A DNA stretch of 55,548 bases from Verrucomicrobiia bacterium (GCA_016779125.1 JADHOF010000003.1:1-55548); one strand, 5' to 3'; shown: positions 15,767 to 24,259, counted from the stretch's first letter. A program made the numbers and translations. The notes: generated from the sequence alone by a model not told the origin.

Positions 15767-18036
15767 CTTTTCGAAGTTGCGGCAGAGGGTCGCCAGTGTC
15801 GCCACAATCCGCCAAGCAAAAGGAGTCCGGAGAGGGACAACGCGCAACCGGCCCGGAAGCTCCAGTCGATGTAGCGGAGTCGGATCTCGTGGCGGCCGGC
15901 GGGAACGTTCACGGCCTGAAAGGCGTGGTTGGCCCGCAGCAAGGTCGCCGGTTGGCCGTCGATTGCCGGTTTCCAGTTCGGGTGGAAGCACTGCGCGATG
16001 ACCGCCATCGTGGGAACCGGCGTGTCGACGGTGAACGCGATGTCATGCGGGTCGAATCGAAGGATCTCGACGCTCGCGTCGGCGCTCGCCCCGGCATTGA
16101 CCGAAGCCTTCGCCCCGGGTCGCAGCGAGACGATCTTCGACGAATCAAACTTCGGCTCCGACAGACGCGCGACCGAGGCTGCCGCGTCTTCGAACACCGG
16201 CGCCTGTCCCGCTGTGATGAGCGGTCTCGCGCTCGGGCGTTTTCGCCATTCCAAGGGGGTGTCGGGCGAGCTTGTCCACGCGATGCCCATGAAGTCCGCG
16301 AGGCCCGGGCGGAGATCGGTCATCGACCAGCTGTGGAGCACGCGTTCCAGCTCGTCCTGCTCCGGGAACCACAGGGCGAAGAAGCCGTCGAATTTCATGA
16401 CCCCGTCCATCAGGTTCAGGTTCAGGAACTGGTCGATGCGGGTGTGGATCAGAATCTCGGCCGCGCTGCCCCGGCTGTGGAAGGCGTGGTCCAGCTGGGT
16501 CTTGCCGAGCAAGGCCATGCGGGCCCGCCGCTTCAAAACCTCGTCGCCGACACTGGGCAGAACCGGATGCGGCATCTGGTAGACCTCGCGGGGGACGGTC
16601 ACCATGACGTTGGGCTGATGTCGTTTGAAGTCGAGCCAGACAATGAAGAGCATTCCGATGCAGGCGAGGCGGACGGTGCGTTTTTCCCGAACGTGAGCGG
16701 TGAGAATGATCGCCCCGATCGCGAGCAGTCCGAAGAGGAGCCGGTCGCGTCCGTTGTCCAGCCGGAGCGTCTGGTCCTGCCCTTCCACCGGCCTGTCCGC
16801 CAGCGCGGAATAGGCCGCACCCAGCAGGACGAGCGTGATCAGGCTCGTGACGACGATCGCGGTCGGACGCTCGGCGGCTGCGGACCGGTTGAAGGCCCGC
16901 ATGCCGTAGGCGCTGAGCAACGGGAGCAACAACGCCGGCACCACGAGAAACTTCGACGGGAAGCGGGTGAATCCCAGCGGCACCACCTTGGCCACGACGG
17001 CATAGAGTCCCATGTGTTCGCCCATCGCGAGCAGGAGCGCGAACACGGCCGCCACCCCGGCCATCCAGAGCACGGGACGTCGATGGCTTGTGAATGCGAA
17101 CACGATCAACCAAAGGGCGGCGCCGCCAAGGTAGTAGGAATGGATCCAACCCTGTTCCACGTGGGCGAAACGACCCGAGGCCGTCAGGCGCGTGTTGAAC
17201 AGCGGCATCAGGTAGTTCACGACCCCCAGCGGTTTGATCGGCCACGAAAGGTCGGTCTGCTCGCCCGTTCGCGGCGAATGCGCCAGCAGATCCAGAAAGG
17301 GGAGGAGTTGCGCGGCGGACACCAGCGCGACCAGTCCGATCAAGGCGGAAAAGCGAAGCAGCCGGGTCCGCCGATCCGCGCCGGGTGAGCGGATCGCCTC
17401 CTGGGCGACGAATCCGGCGAGCAGGATCCATGTGGCGAGGATGATCTCGGGCGCGCCGGTCAGCATCTGCATGGCACCTGCGATCGCGCCGAGCACGATC
17501 AGGCGTCCGCCCTCCCGGGTGGCGACGATCACCGCCAGGAAGACCCACGGTGCCCAGCCGAGCGCGGCCGCGTTGTTCGGCCACATCTGGCAGGCCTGGT
17601 TGAAGCCGCTGAAGGCGTAGACCAAGCCGCCCACCGCCGCCGCCATCGGATCGCCCGTCAGACGCCGGACGAGGCACCACGCGCCCAGTCCCCCCAGGTA
17701 GAGATGCAGCACGCAGAAGACGCCCAATGACCACTCCAGCGGAAAGGCCAGATAGAACAAGGAGCCGGGATAAAGTGTCAGTGTGTTCCACTGGGCGAGA
17801 AAGGGGATGCCGCATTCGCTCAAGGGATTCCACAGCGGAAACTCGCCGCCCGCCAGACTGGCCTTGAGATGGGCGGCAAGGGGATAGCCGAAGAACCAGA
17901 AGTCGTTCGTCGCCGGGGCGCGGTCGCCCACGATGATCTCGGCGAACGAGACGAACACCAGCACGGCCAACAACAGGGCGAAACGGCCGGTGGTGAGTTC
18001 CGCGAAGGGTGTGGGCGATGAAGGCTCTGGCTTCAA
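15763..18036 (-). CDS. YfhO-like polytopic membrane protein, copy 3
   Basis: First gene of the three-copy unit. From the TTG at 18036 it encodes 757 residues, matching the 748 and 762 of its paralogs, and puts 20 hydrophilic residues before helix 1 as in copy 2. A start at ATG 18153 would run across the divergent DapA-like start and add a Cys/Ala-rich segment without a counterpart. Shared blocks are FGYPLAAHL, FPLWNPLSECGIPFLAQWNT, LLRANHAFQAVNVPAG and a closing hydrophobic helix. Compared with copies 1 and 2 its periplasmic region includes extra His/Arg-rich text around residues 520-600. Same family caution on function applies. Start confidence is moderate. Confidence 0.8.
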   Translation of the reverse strand: MKPEPSSPTPFAELTTGRFALLLAVLVFVSFAEIIVGDRAPATNDFWFFGYPLAAHLKASLAGGEFPLWNPLSECGIPFLAQWNTLTLYPGSLFYLAFPLEWSLGVFCVLHLYLGGLGAWCLVRRLTGDPMAAAVGGLVYAFSGFNQACQMWPNNAAALGWAPWVFLAVIVATREGGRLIVLGAIAGAMQMLTGAPEIILATWILLAGFVAQEAIRSPGADRRTRLLRFSALIGLVALVSAAQLLPFLDLLAHSPRTGEQTDLSWPIKPLGVVNYLMPLFNTRLTASGRFAHVEQGWIHSYYLGGAALWLIVFAFTSHRRPVLWMAGVAAVFALLLAMGEHMGLYAVVAKVVPLGFTRFPSKFLVVPALLLPLLSAYGMRAFNRSAAAERPTAIVVTSLITLVLLGAAYSALADRPVEGQDQTLRLDNGRDRLLFGLLAIGAIILTAHVREKRTVRLACIGMLFIVWLDFKRHQPNVMVTVPREVYQMPHPVLPSVGDEVLKRRARMALLGKTQLDHAFHSRGSAAEILIHTRIDQFLNLNLMDGVMKFDGFFALWFPEQDELERVLHSWSMTDLRPGLADFMGIAWTSSPDTPLEWRKRPSARPLITAGQAPVFEDAAASVARLSEPKFDSSKIVSLRPGAKASVNAGASADASVEILRFDPHDIAFTVDTPVPTMAVIAQCFHPNWKPAIDGQPATLLRANHAFQAVNVPAGRHEIRLRYIDWSFRAGCALSLSGLLLLGGLWRHWRPSAATSKR

Positions 18037-18140
18037 GGCCGCGAAGTGTGCGGAAGCGCCGCGGGGGCGGCAAAGCGAAAAGCCGGCCGGCAAAGCGCGC
18101 TTGCAAATCGGTGCCGGCGTCGCAGTTTCGCCCGCACGGC

Positions 18141-19184
18141 ATGAAAACGGCATTGAGAGAGATTTTGAATCGGGGTGTGGTGATTCCGGCCTGTCCGCTG
18201 GCATTGGACCCGGCGCGGCGCTTTGACGAGGGGGCGCAGCGACGGCTGATCCGCTACTACTCGGCGGCCGGTGCGGGCGGGGTCGCCGTCGGTGTTCACA
18301 CCACGCAGTTCGCCATTCGGGAGCCCGAACACGATTTGTTTGAAAAGGTGCTGACGGTCGCTGCGGACGAACTGACCTGTCTGGACGGCGGACGGGCGGA
18401 ACCGATGTTGCGCGTCGGTGGAATCTGCGGACGCACGGATCAGGCGGTGGCGGAGGCGAGGTTGTTGGGGGGCTTGGGTTATCACGCCGGCCTGCTGGGT
18501 CTCGGCGCGATGCGGGACGCGACCGAGGAGGAGCTGATCACCCATTGCCGGGCCGTCGCGAACGAGATTCCGGTTTTTGGCTTCTACCTGCACGCCGCGG
18601 TGGGCGGTCGTGTGTTGCCCTATTCGTTCTGGCGTCGGTTCGTGGAGATTGATCGGGTTGTGGCGATCAAGATCGCGGCCTTCAATCGCTATCAGACCCT
18701 CGACGTGGTTCGGGCCTTGGCCGAGTCCGGCCGGGAGGACATCGCGCTCTACACCGGCAACGACGACAATATCGTGATGGATCTTTTGACGCCGTATCGC
18801 TTCCGCGCAGGTGGGCGGCTGGTGGAACGACGCTTCGCGGGCGGTCTGCTCGGTCATTGGGCCGTTTGGACAAGTCGCGCGGTGGAACTGCTTCGGCGAT
18901 GTCAGGATCTGGTTTCTTCGGGGGACGCCGTGCCGGTGGAGATGCTGCGCTTGGCGAACGAGGTGACGGACTGCAACGCGGTTCTTTTTGACGCCGCGAA
19001 CGAGTTTCGGGGATGCATCCCCGGTGTGAACGAGATCTTGAAGCGGCAGGGATTGCTTCGAAGCCCGCTTTGTCTGGACCCGGGCGAGGTGTTGAGTCCC
19101 GGGCAGTCCGGGGAGATTGATCGAATCTGCGCCGCGTATCCTCATCTGACCGACGACGCCTTCGTCGCCGCCGCACGATTTTGA
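18141..19184 (+). CDS. Dihydrodipicolinate synthase-like (DapA/NAL family) aldolase
   Basis: A protein of 347 residues with a TIM-barrel layout. Lys177 in VVAIKIAAFNRYQT is in the position of the Schiff-base lysine, Tyr149 in FGFYLHAAV matches the proton-relay tyrosine, and GVHTTQFAI near 51 replaces the GTTGE motif of true DapA. YTGNDDNIV follows at the substrate pocket. It is therefore a class I aldolase-like enzyme of the NAL family but probably not lysine-pathway DapA; a sugar-acid or keto-acid lyase is a reasonable guess. It is divergent from the YfhO unit and its stop overlaps the TTG start of the next gene, so the two are coupled. Confidence 0.85.
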   Translation: MKTALREILNRGVVIPACPLALDPARRFDEGAQRRLIRYYSAAGAGGVAVGVHTTQFAIREPEHDLFEKVLTVAADELTCLDGGRAEPMLRVGGICGRTDQAVAEARLLGGLGYHAGLLGLGAMRDATEEELITHCRAVANEIPVFGFYLHAAVGGRVLPYSFWRRFVEIDRVVAIKIAAFNRYQTLDVVRALAESGREDIALYTGNDDNIVMDLLTPYRFRAGGRLVERRFAGGLLGHWAVWTSRAVELLRRCQDLVSSGDAVPVEMLRLANEVTDCNAVLFDAANEFRGCIPGVNEILKRQGLLRSPLCLDPGEVLSPGQSGEIDRICAAYPHLTDDAFVAAARF

Positions 19185-20566
19185 ACTTTCCGATTCCAGC
19201 CGAACTCGCCGGCATCTTCGACTCGTCGCCCGCCCTGGGTCGCTCGTTTCTCGTGGGCGGTTGCGTCCGGGACACCTTGTTGGGGCGCGAGGTCACGGAT
19301 TACGACGTCGAGTGTTTTGGCGTTTCCTACGAGGACCTTGTGCGGGATCTCCAACGGCACGGCCGGGTCGATCTGGTCGGTCGATCCTTCGGCGTGGCGA
19401 AGCTGAACACGCGCGCCGGGAATTCGTACGACTTCGCTGTGCCGCGCAGGGACAGCAAGACCGGGATCGGCCATCGTGGATTTGATGTGGAGTTTGACGC
19501 GGGGATTTCGCCGGAGGAGGCCGCAGCGCGGCGGGACTTCACGATCAACGCGATGTTCTACGATCCCCGCGAGCGGCGCTTGCTCGACTTCTTTGGCGGG
19601 CGGGACGATCTGAGCGCCCGAATTCTGCGCCACACCGGGCCGGCCTTTGTCGAGGATCCATTGCGGGTGTTGCGCGGGATGCAGTTTGCCGGGCGATTCG
19701 AGCTGACGGCTGATCCGGCGACGCTGGATCTGTGTCGTTCAATCCGGCACACGCACGATGAGCTGCCGTTCGAACGGGTTCGCGACGAATGGTTGAAGTG
19801 GGCTTCGGCTAGTGTTCGTCCCTCGCTGGGACTGGTGTTCCTGGAGAAAACCGGTTGGATGGAAAACTACCCCGCCTTGGTCGCGCTGCGGGACACGGAA
19901 CAGGATCCGGTGTGGCATCCCGAGGGCGATGTGTTGGCCCATACCTGTCATTGTCTGGACGCGCTGGTGGAGCTTCCCGTCTGGCAGGGTTCGGATCGTG
20001 AAACCCGGATCGTGCTCACGCTCGCCGTCCTGACGCATGATATTGGAAAGCCGGCCGTCACGCGGCGGGAAGCCCGGAACGGCCGTGAATGCGTGATTTC
20101 GCCCGGGCATGACGAGGCGGGCGTCGCCCTGACGGAGGAGTTTCTACGCCGGATGGGTGCGCCAAACGTCTACCTGCGTCGGGTGCCGCCGCTGGTTCGG
20201 TGCCACATGGCGCATTTGCAGGAGCCGAGTCAGCGCGCCGTTCGGAGGCTGGCAAACCGGCTTCAACCCGCGACGATTGATGAACTGTGCGCGGTGATGC
20301 AGGCGGATCACAACGGCCGGCCGCCGTTGCCGAAGGAGACGCCGCCCGCGGTGATTGCGATTCGTGCGGTTGCCGGCGAGCTTGAGCTGCAATCCCGGGC
20401 TCCGAAGCCCCTGCTGCAAGGGCGCAACCTGAAGGCGGCGGGGCTGAAACCGGGGCCGCGGTTTGGAAAACTGCTGAAGGCCGCCTTCGAGGCGCAGCTG
20501 GAAGGGGAGTTCACCGACCTCGCGGGTGCACAACGCTGGCTCCGAGGTCAGCTGTCGGACGGCTGA
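19181..20566 (+). CDS. cca: CCA-adding-type tRNA nucleotidyltransferase with HD domain
   Basis: Class II nucleotidyltransferase that adds or repairs the tRNA 3' CCA end, or possibly acts in poly(A) addition. FLVGGCVRDTLLG (about residues 23-35), the metal-binding DYDVE pair, RRDFTINAMFYDP, FVEDPLRVLRGMQFAGRF and ERVRDEWLKW form the head and neck domains. A C-terminal HD domain has LTHDIGKP and later HDEAG with His-Asp residues; such a domain gives phosphohydrolase activity in proteobacterial CCA enzymes. Length 461 residues. The TTG start at 19181 overlaps the preceding stop by four bases (TTGA). Its last 19 bases overlap the convergent mntR gene. CCA versus PcnB specificity cannot be settled by eye. 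Confidence 0.88.
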   Translation: MNFPIPAELAGIFDSSPALGRSFLVGGCVRDTLLGREVTDYDVECFGVSYEDLVRDLQRHGRVDLVGRSFGVAKLNTRAGNSYDFAVPRRDSKTGIGHRGFDVEFDAGISPEEAAARRDFTINAMFYDPRERRLLDFFGGRDDLSARILRHTGPAFVEDPLRVLRGMQFAGRFELTADPATLDLCRSIRHTHDELPFERVRDEWLKWASASVRPSLGLVFLEKTGWMENYPALVALRDTEQDPVWHPEGDVLAHTCHCLDALVELPVWQGSDRETRIVLTLAVLTHDIGKPAVTRREARNGRECVISPGHDEAGVALTEEFLRRMGAPNVYLRRVPPLVRCHMAHLQEPSQRAVRRLANRLQPATIDELCAVMQADHNGRPPLPKETPPAVIAIRAVAGELELQSRAPKPLLQGRNLKAAGLKPGPRFGKLLKAAFEAQLEGEFTDLAGAQRWLRGQLSDG

Positions 20567-21003
20567 GCGCGATTGTTTCGCGCGCGGAATTTCTTCATGA
20601 GATCGGGGTGATCCTCAAGCACGGAGGCGAGATCATTCAGGCAGTCCACCGTGACCGAGCTGAGATGGTGCTCGATGCCCTCGATGTCCCTGAGCTGCGT
20701 CGGTTCATCGAGGCCGAGGAGACTGAAGAACCGGCTGAGCGTGGCGTGGCGTTTCTGGATGCGTGCCGCGACCGCGCCGCCCTTCTCCGTGAGCGTGAGA
20801 CCGCGATACTTCTCGTAGTCGATGAAGCCCGTTTCGGCGAGTTTCTGCACCATGTTGGTGACCGATGCCTGGGTGACTTCGAGCGAGCTGGCGATGTCGA
20901 CCACCCGCGCGTAGCCCTTCTCGTCGATCAGTTCCTGAATTCGCTCAAGATAATCCTCGGCGCTTTGACTGGGGCGATCGCTTTTTGAACTCGTTGCTGG
21001 CAT
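20548..21003 (-). CDS. mntR: MntR-type manganese-responsive repressor (DtxR family)
   Basis: A dimeric winged-helix regulator of 151 residues. It follows Bacillus subtilis MntR closely: SAEDYLERI, EKGYARVVDIA, a helix-turn-helix with VTQASVTNMVQKL, YEKYRGLTLTEKG, and GIEHHLS. All six manganese ligands of MntR have counterparts: Asp17, Glu20, His86, Glu108, Glu111 and His112 (MntR Asp8, Glu11, His77, Glu99, Glu102, His103). It lacks the C-terminal SH3-like domain of DtxR/IdeR, as MntR does. No manganese transporter gene is adjacent, so its targets lie elsewhere. A strong hairpin stands 27 bases before its start and may be its own operator. Confidence 0.92.
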   Translation of the reverse strand: MPATSSKSDRPSQSAEDYLERIQELIDEKGYARVVDIASSLEVTQASVTNMVQKLAETGFIDYEKYRGLTLTEKGGAVAARIQKRHATLSRFFSLLGLDEPTQLRDIEGIEHHLSSVTVDCLNDLASVLEDHPDLMKKFRARNNRAQPSDS

Positions 21004-21029
21004 CGGGGATGAAAGTGTTCCACAGGATC

Positions 21030-21063
21030 TTTCGTCCGGGCAAGGATTGCTTGGCGGACGAAA
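21030..21063. promoter_or_regulatory. Imperfect palindrome upstream of mntR
   Basis: TTTCGTCCG (21030-21038) and CGGACGAAA (21055-21063) are exact complements, and inside them CAAG (21041-21044) pairs with CTTG (21050-21053). The element lies 27-60 bases before the mntR ATG. It could be an operator for MntR or a neighbouring regulator, or part of the transcript end of ald, which points the same way. Confidence 0.5.
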
Positions 21064-21077
21064 AGCCGCGTTCCGCC

Positions 21078-21139
21078 CGTAATCCTGCTACTACTCCTAA
21101 TCGTAATCGTAATCGTAATCCCCGATTTGGATTACGAGG
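21078..21139. repeat. REP-like palindromic repeat, copy 2, with CGTAAT tandem
   Basis: From 21098 the six-base unit TAATCG is repeated about four times. The last CGTAATCC (21114-21121) pairs with GGATTACG (21129-21136) across a 7-base loop, and a further CGTAATCC stands at 21078-21085. The stretch from 21091 repeats the arm of the element at 415-488 with one mismatch in 16 bases. It sits 20 bases beyond the ald stop codon and may also end that transcript. Confidence 0.8.
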
Positions 21140-21158
21140 GAGGGGAATTCTTTCGGGG

Positions 21159-22259
21159 TCAGGCCTGCGCGGGTTCGTGGGGGATTCCGTGGGCGGTGGC
21201 GACGGCTTCGCAGGTGAGCCTGCCGCCTTGGGTGTTGAGGCCGCCGGACAGCTCGGGATGCAGCTCTAGCGCGCCGGACAGCCCGTGCGTCGCGATGGTT
21301 TCGATATATTTGAAAGTGACGTTCGTGAGGGCCTGCGTGGCGGTGCGGCAATAGGCGGCCGGCATGTTGGCGACGCAGTAGTGATTGACGTCCTCCTCGA
21401 CATAGACCGGATCGTCGTGCGTCGTTGCGCGCGAGGTTTCGGAGCATCCGCCCTGATCGATGGCGATGTCCACGAAGACGCTGCCCGGCCGCATTTGTCG
21501 AAGCATGTCGCGCGTGATCAGTTTGGGAGCCTTGGCTCCGGGCACCAGGACCGCGCCGATAAGAAGATCGACCCGCGGGAGCTGATCGAGCAAGGCCTGC
21601 TCGCTGGAATAGAGCGTGTGGGCGGTGTGCAGCGAGATGTCGAGGAAGTGCATCCGCTCGACATCGACCTCCAGGATGGTGACGTCCGCGCCCATTCCGG
21701 TGGCCATGCGCGCCGCGTTCACGCCGGCGGTGCCGCCGCCGATCACGAGGACCTTGGCCGGGAGCACCCCCGGCACGCCGCTGACCAACATGCCGCTGCC
21801 GCCGCGTGGGCGGCCGAGGTAGTAGGCTCCGACGATGGCGGACATCCGGCCCGCGATCTCGCTCATGGGTTCGAGGAGAGGCAGGTGGCGGTTTACGGAG
21901 ATGGTCTCGTAGGCGATTCCGGTGACGCCGGATTCCAGCAACGCGGTGGTGAGATCACGGTTCGCGGCGAGGTGGAGGTAGGTGAAAAGAATCTGATCGC
22001 GCCGGAGCAGTGGATACTCGTCGGGCTGCGGTTCCTTGACCTTCACGATGAGATCGGCCTCCGCGAAGACCTGTCGGCGGTCCGCGCACAAACGGGCTCC
22101 GGCCCGCTCGTATTCCGCGTCCGCATAGCCGGCTCCGGCTCCGGCCGCCGTTTCGACGAGGACGGTGTGACCCTTCTTGACGAGCTGGTAGGCGGCGGAG
22201 GGGAGCAGACCGACGCGTGACTCCTGATTTTTGATTTCCTTTGGCACACCGATGATCAT
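21159..22259 (-). CDS. ald: Alanine dehydrogenase
   Basis: Interconverts L-alanine and pyruvate plus ammonia with NAD. The 366-residue length is standard. It starts with [20 protein letters not shown], has [14 protein letters not shown] and FTYLHLAAN with the substrate-binding Lys and His, the NAD-binding [20 protein letters not shown] with the glycine motif, then [19 protein letters not shown] and [17 protein letters not shown] with the Asp and Asn-Met region of the active site. It points the same way as mntR, which lies 155 bases downstream, with two hairpin elements between them. The promoter region is shared divergently with exbB. Confidence 0.97.
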   Translation of the reverse strand: MIIGVPKEIKNQESRVGLLPSAAYQLVKKGHTVLVETAAGAGAGYADAEYERAGARLCADRRQVFAEADLIVKVKEPQPDEYPLLRRDQILFTYLHLAANRDLTTALLESGVTGIAYETISVNRHLPLLEPMSEIAGRMSAIVGAYYLGRPRGGSGMLVSGVPGVLPAKVLVIGGGTAGVNAARMATGMGADVTILEVDVERMHFLDISLHTAHTLYSSEQALLDQLPRVDLLIGAVLVPGAKAPKLITRDMLRQMRPGSVFVDIAIDQGGCSETSRATTHDDPVYVEEDVNHYCVANMPAAYCRTATQALTNVTFKYIETIATHGLSGALELHPELSGGLNTQGGRLTCEAVATAHGIPHEPAQA

Positions 22260-22347
22260 GCCGGGAAGCTATGCGCTTGGAGCGGGTTGCACAAAGGGGA
22301 TTAATTGGATGGCGGCGAGCGTTCCTGTCGATCCGGCAACTTGATCG

Positions 22348-22376
22348 TTGGAACTTCGTGACGCGCTGACTATAAC
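22348..22376 (+). promoter_or_regulatory. Sigma-70-type promoter of the exb operon
   Basis: TTGGAA (22348-22353), 17 bases, TATAAC (22371-22376). Transcription would begin about seven bases later, at or next to the ATG at 22384, so the mRNA would be leaderless or nearly so. No ribosome site precedes that ATG, which agrees. Confidence 0.6.
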
Positions 22377-22383
22377 GCCCCGC

Positions 22384-23010
22384 ATGCTGCCAAAGCTGCT
22401 CACTCACGGCGGACCGATGGCGTGGATCCTGATATTCACGAGCGCCGTCGCGTTGGCCGTTTTCCTCGAACGCATGCTTCACTACCACCGCGCGCAGATC
22501 AACTCGCTGGAGTTTCTCGACGGTGTTCGGAACGTGTTGAAGCAGAACAATGTCGTGGAGGGACTGTCGATCTGCGACGCGACGCCCGGCCCCGTCGCCC
22601 GGCTGGTGAAGGCGGCGCTGCTGAGCCGGGATCGCGGGCGCGAGGGGATTCGGGAGGCGCTTGAGGAGGCGGGCATGCAGGAGGTTCCCAAACTGGAGGA
22701 AAAGCTGAACGTCATGGCCACGATCGCCCAAATCGCCCCCCTGATGGGCCTGTTGGGCACGGCGCTCGGATTCATGGAGATCTTTGAGGTCATGGAGGAG
22801 CAGGGCCAGTACGCGCACGCCTCGCTCATGGCCGGCGGGGTGTGGAAGGCGCTGATCGCCACGGCCTTGGGTCTGGCTGTCGCGATTCCGGCCTACGTGG
22901 GCTACAACTACCTGGTCAGCCGGGTGAATCAGATCGTTCTCGACATGGAGCGCGCGTCGAACGAGATCGTCGGTCTTGTTCTGGAGTCGGGCAACAAGCG
23001 TCACGAATGA
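22384..23010 (+). CDS. exbB: ExbB/TolQ/MotA-family proton channel subunit
   Basis: Inner-membrane protein of 208 residues that forms the pentameric channel around ExbD-type subunits and powers TonB-like proteins. Three transmembrane segments: about 8-28, the AQIAPLMGLLGTALGFMEIF helix near 115-140, and WKALIATALGLAVAIPAYVGYNYL near 155-180. These two blocks are the family signature, with a large cytoplasmic loop between the first and second. ATG 22384 was chosen because an upstream TTG would lie inside the promoter. The stop overlaps the next start (ATGA). Confidence 0.92.
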   Translation: MLPKLLTHGGPMAWILIFTSAVALAVFLERMLHYHRAQINSLEFLDGVRNVLKQNNVVEGLSICDATPGPVARLVKAALLSRDRGREGIREALEEAGMQEVPKLEEKLNVMATIAQIAPLMGLLGTALGFMEIFEVMEEQGQYAHASLMAGGVWKALIATALGLAVAIPAYVGYNYLVSRVNQIVLDMERASNEIVGLVLESGNKRHE

Positions 23011-23453
23011 GATACCCGCGCAATGCCAAGATCTTTCGCGGGCAACTGGATGTCGCGCCCTTTGCGGGTGTTTTCTTCTGCCTCCTGATTTTCCTGCTGC
23101 TCAGTTCCTCGCTGGTTTCGACGACGGGTGTGAAGATTGACCTGGCGCAGGCTGATGAGCTGTCCGGCTCCGCTGATCCGTCGATCGTCATCGCGGTGGA
23201 CGCGGAGGGGCGATACTACCTTGGCAACCGCACCTTCGGTGAGGCGGAATTGCGGGAACGTCTGCGCGGTGCGGTGCTTGCCGCAGCCCAGCAGGGCGAG
23301 AAGCTCGTGTTGGTGGCGTTGCTGGACGAGAAGGTGACCGGACAGAAACTGGTCCGTCTGGCGGAGTTGGCGCGGGGCGCGGGAGTCGGCCGCTTGGTGC
23401 AGGCGACCCGTCCGCGATTCCAGCCCTCGGCGGGTCCTGAAGAGCTGCCATGA
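23007..23453 (+). CDS. exbD: ExbD/TolR-like subunit lacking the canonical channel aspartate
   Basis: A protein of 148 residues with a short cytoplasmic N terminus, one transmembrane helix (about 17-38) and a periplasmic domain. The helix start aligns as LDVAPFAGVFFCLLIF against INVTPFIDVMLVLLII of Escherichia coli ExbD. The proton-carrying Asp25 of E. coli thus corresponds to Gly21 here (GGT codon), while the Asn at the first motif position is Asp15. The rest follows ExbD, with a beta-rich periplasmic domain (SIVIAVDAEGRYYLGNRTF). It overlaps exbB and the next gene by four bases each. Either Asp15 takes over proton transfer or the unit works differently. Confidence 0.85.
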   Translation: MRYPRNAKIFRGQLDVAPFAGVFFCLLIFLLLSSSLVSTTGVKIDLAQADELSGSADPSIVIAVDAEGRYYLGNRTFGEAELRERLRGAVLAAAQQGEKLVLVALLDEKVTGQKLVRLAELARGAGVGRLVQATRPRFQPSAGPEELP

Positions 23454-24259
23454 GCGACGGTCTGGAAGAGTTGCCGCCTTGGGGCCGCGCCCGGTGGTTC
23501 GCCGCGGTGCTGCTGCTCGGGCTGGTCCACATTGGCGCTCTTTTTGCCCTGTCAGATCTGGGTCCCAGGAAGGGTTCGCGCGAGGCGGAGCGGTTTTCAG
23601 TGAGGTTGCACACGGAGCCGGGGGCCGCCGCCGCCCTGCTGGACGCGCACGCCCTCAACGATCCGACCCTGCTTGCGTCGGTGAATCTGCGCGGCTTTTC
23701 CGGTCCGGCCTGGCTGAATGTCGAGCCGCCCGCGTTCCGGCTTCCGGAGTGGCATGATGAGGAACGTTGGTTGACACAGGACACGGCGGGCTTGGGATTG
23801 GATTTCAGGAACTACGTTCGCACAAACCGGGGAACGACCTTGTCCGTCGCCTTTGCGCCGCCGCCGCCCGAGACCTCGCCCCTCGGCTCGCGACCCGGTG
23901 GTGACGTGACCCGCGTTCACGTCGCCGGCGACCTGGCGCGGCGGAGGATGTTGGAACTGCCCCGCCTGGAATCCCTTCCTGCGCCTGATCTGCTGCGGCC
24001 GACGCAGGTTGAAGTGTTGGTGAACAGGGAGGGGTTTGTCTTTTCACCGCGTCTGCGGCACGGGTTGATGATCACCGACGCGTCGATGGCGGCCGCGCAA
24101 CGTGCCGCCGATCGACGGGCGCTGGAGCTGACTCGCGAGATTCGCTTTGAGCCGAGGAATTTCCTGCCGGTGGGGGACGAGTTTCCCTTCACCAAAGGCG
24201 TGCTCAACTTTGTCTGGACCACGCACGCGCCGATCTCAACCAAGCGGACCGAGCCCTGA
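23450..24259 (+). CDS. TonB-like energy transducer (divergent)
   Basis: A protein of 269 residues: one N-terminal transmembrane helix (about 15-35), a periplasmic stretch with a short Pro run (FAPPPPETSP), and a C-terminal domain. The block VEVLVNREGFVFSPRL, then SMAAAQRAADRRALELTREIRFEP follows the TonB C-terminal pattern of a strand, G-x-V, then an Ala-rich helix and R-x-R-F-x-P. The long central region (about 60-170) has no repeats and is not like E. coli TonB. Its place directly after exbB and exbD, with a four-base overlap, supports the role. I infer that it transfers channel energy to outer-membrane receptors that are not encoded nearby. Confidence 0.65.
   Translation: MSDGLEELPPWGRARWFAAVLLLGLVHIGALFALSDLGPRKGSREAERFSVRLHTEPGAAAALLDAHALNDPTLLASVNLRGFSGPAWLNVEPPAFRLPEWHDEERWLTQDTAGLGLDFRNYVRTNRGTTLSVAFAPPPPETSPLGSRPGGDVTRVHVAGDLARRRMLELPRLESLPAPDLLRPTQVEVLVNREGFVFSPRLRHGLMITDASMAAAQRAADRRALELTREIRFEPRNFLPVGDEFPFTKGVLNFVWTTHAPISTKRTEP

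Noticed and set aside
15703-17388. 561-codon plus-strand frame opposite YfhO copies 2 and 3
   Set aside because: Arg/Gly/His-rich without domains; a shadow of GC-rich coding on the other strand.
18037-18204. N-terminal extension of YfhO copy 3 to ATG 18153 or further
   Set aside because: It crosses the start of the divergent DapA-like gene and adds a segment absent from both paralogs.
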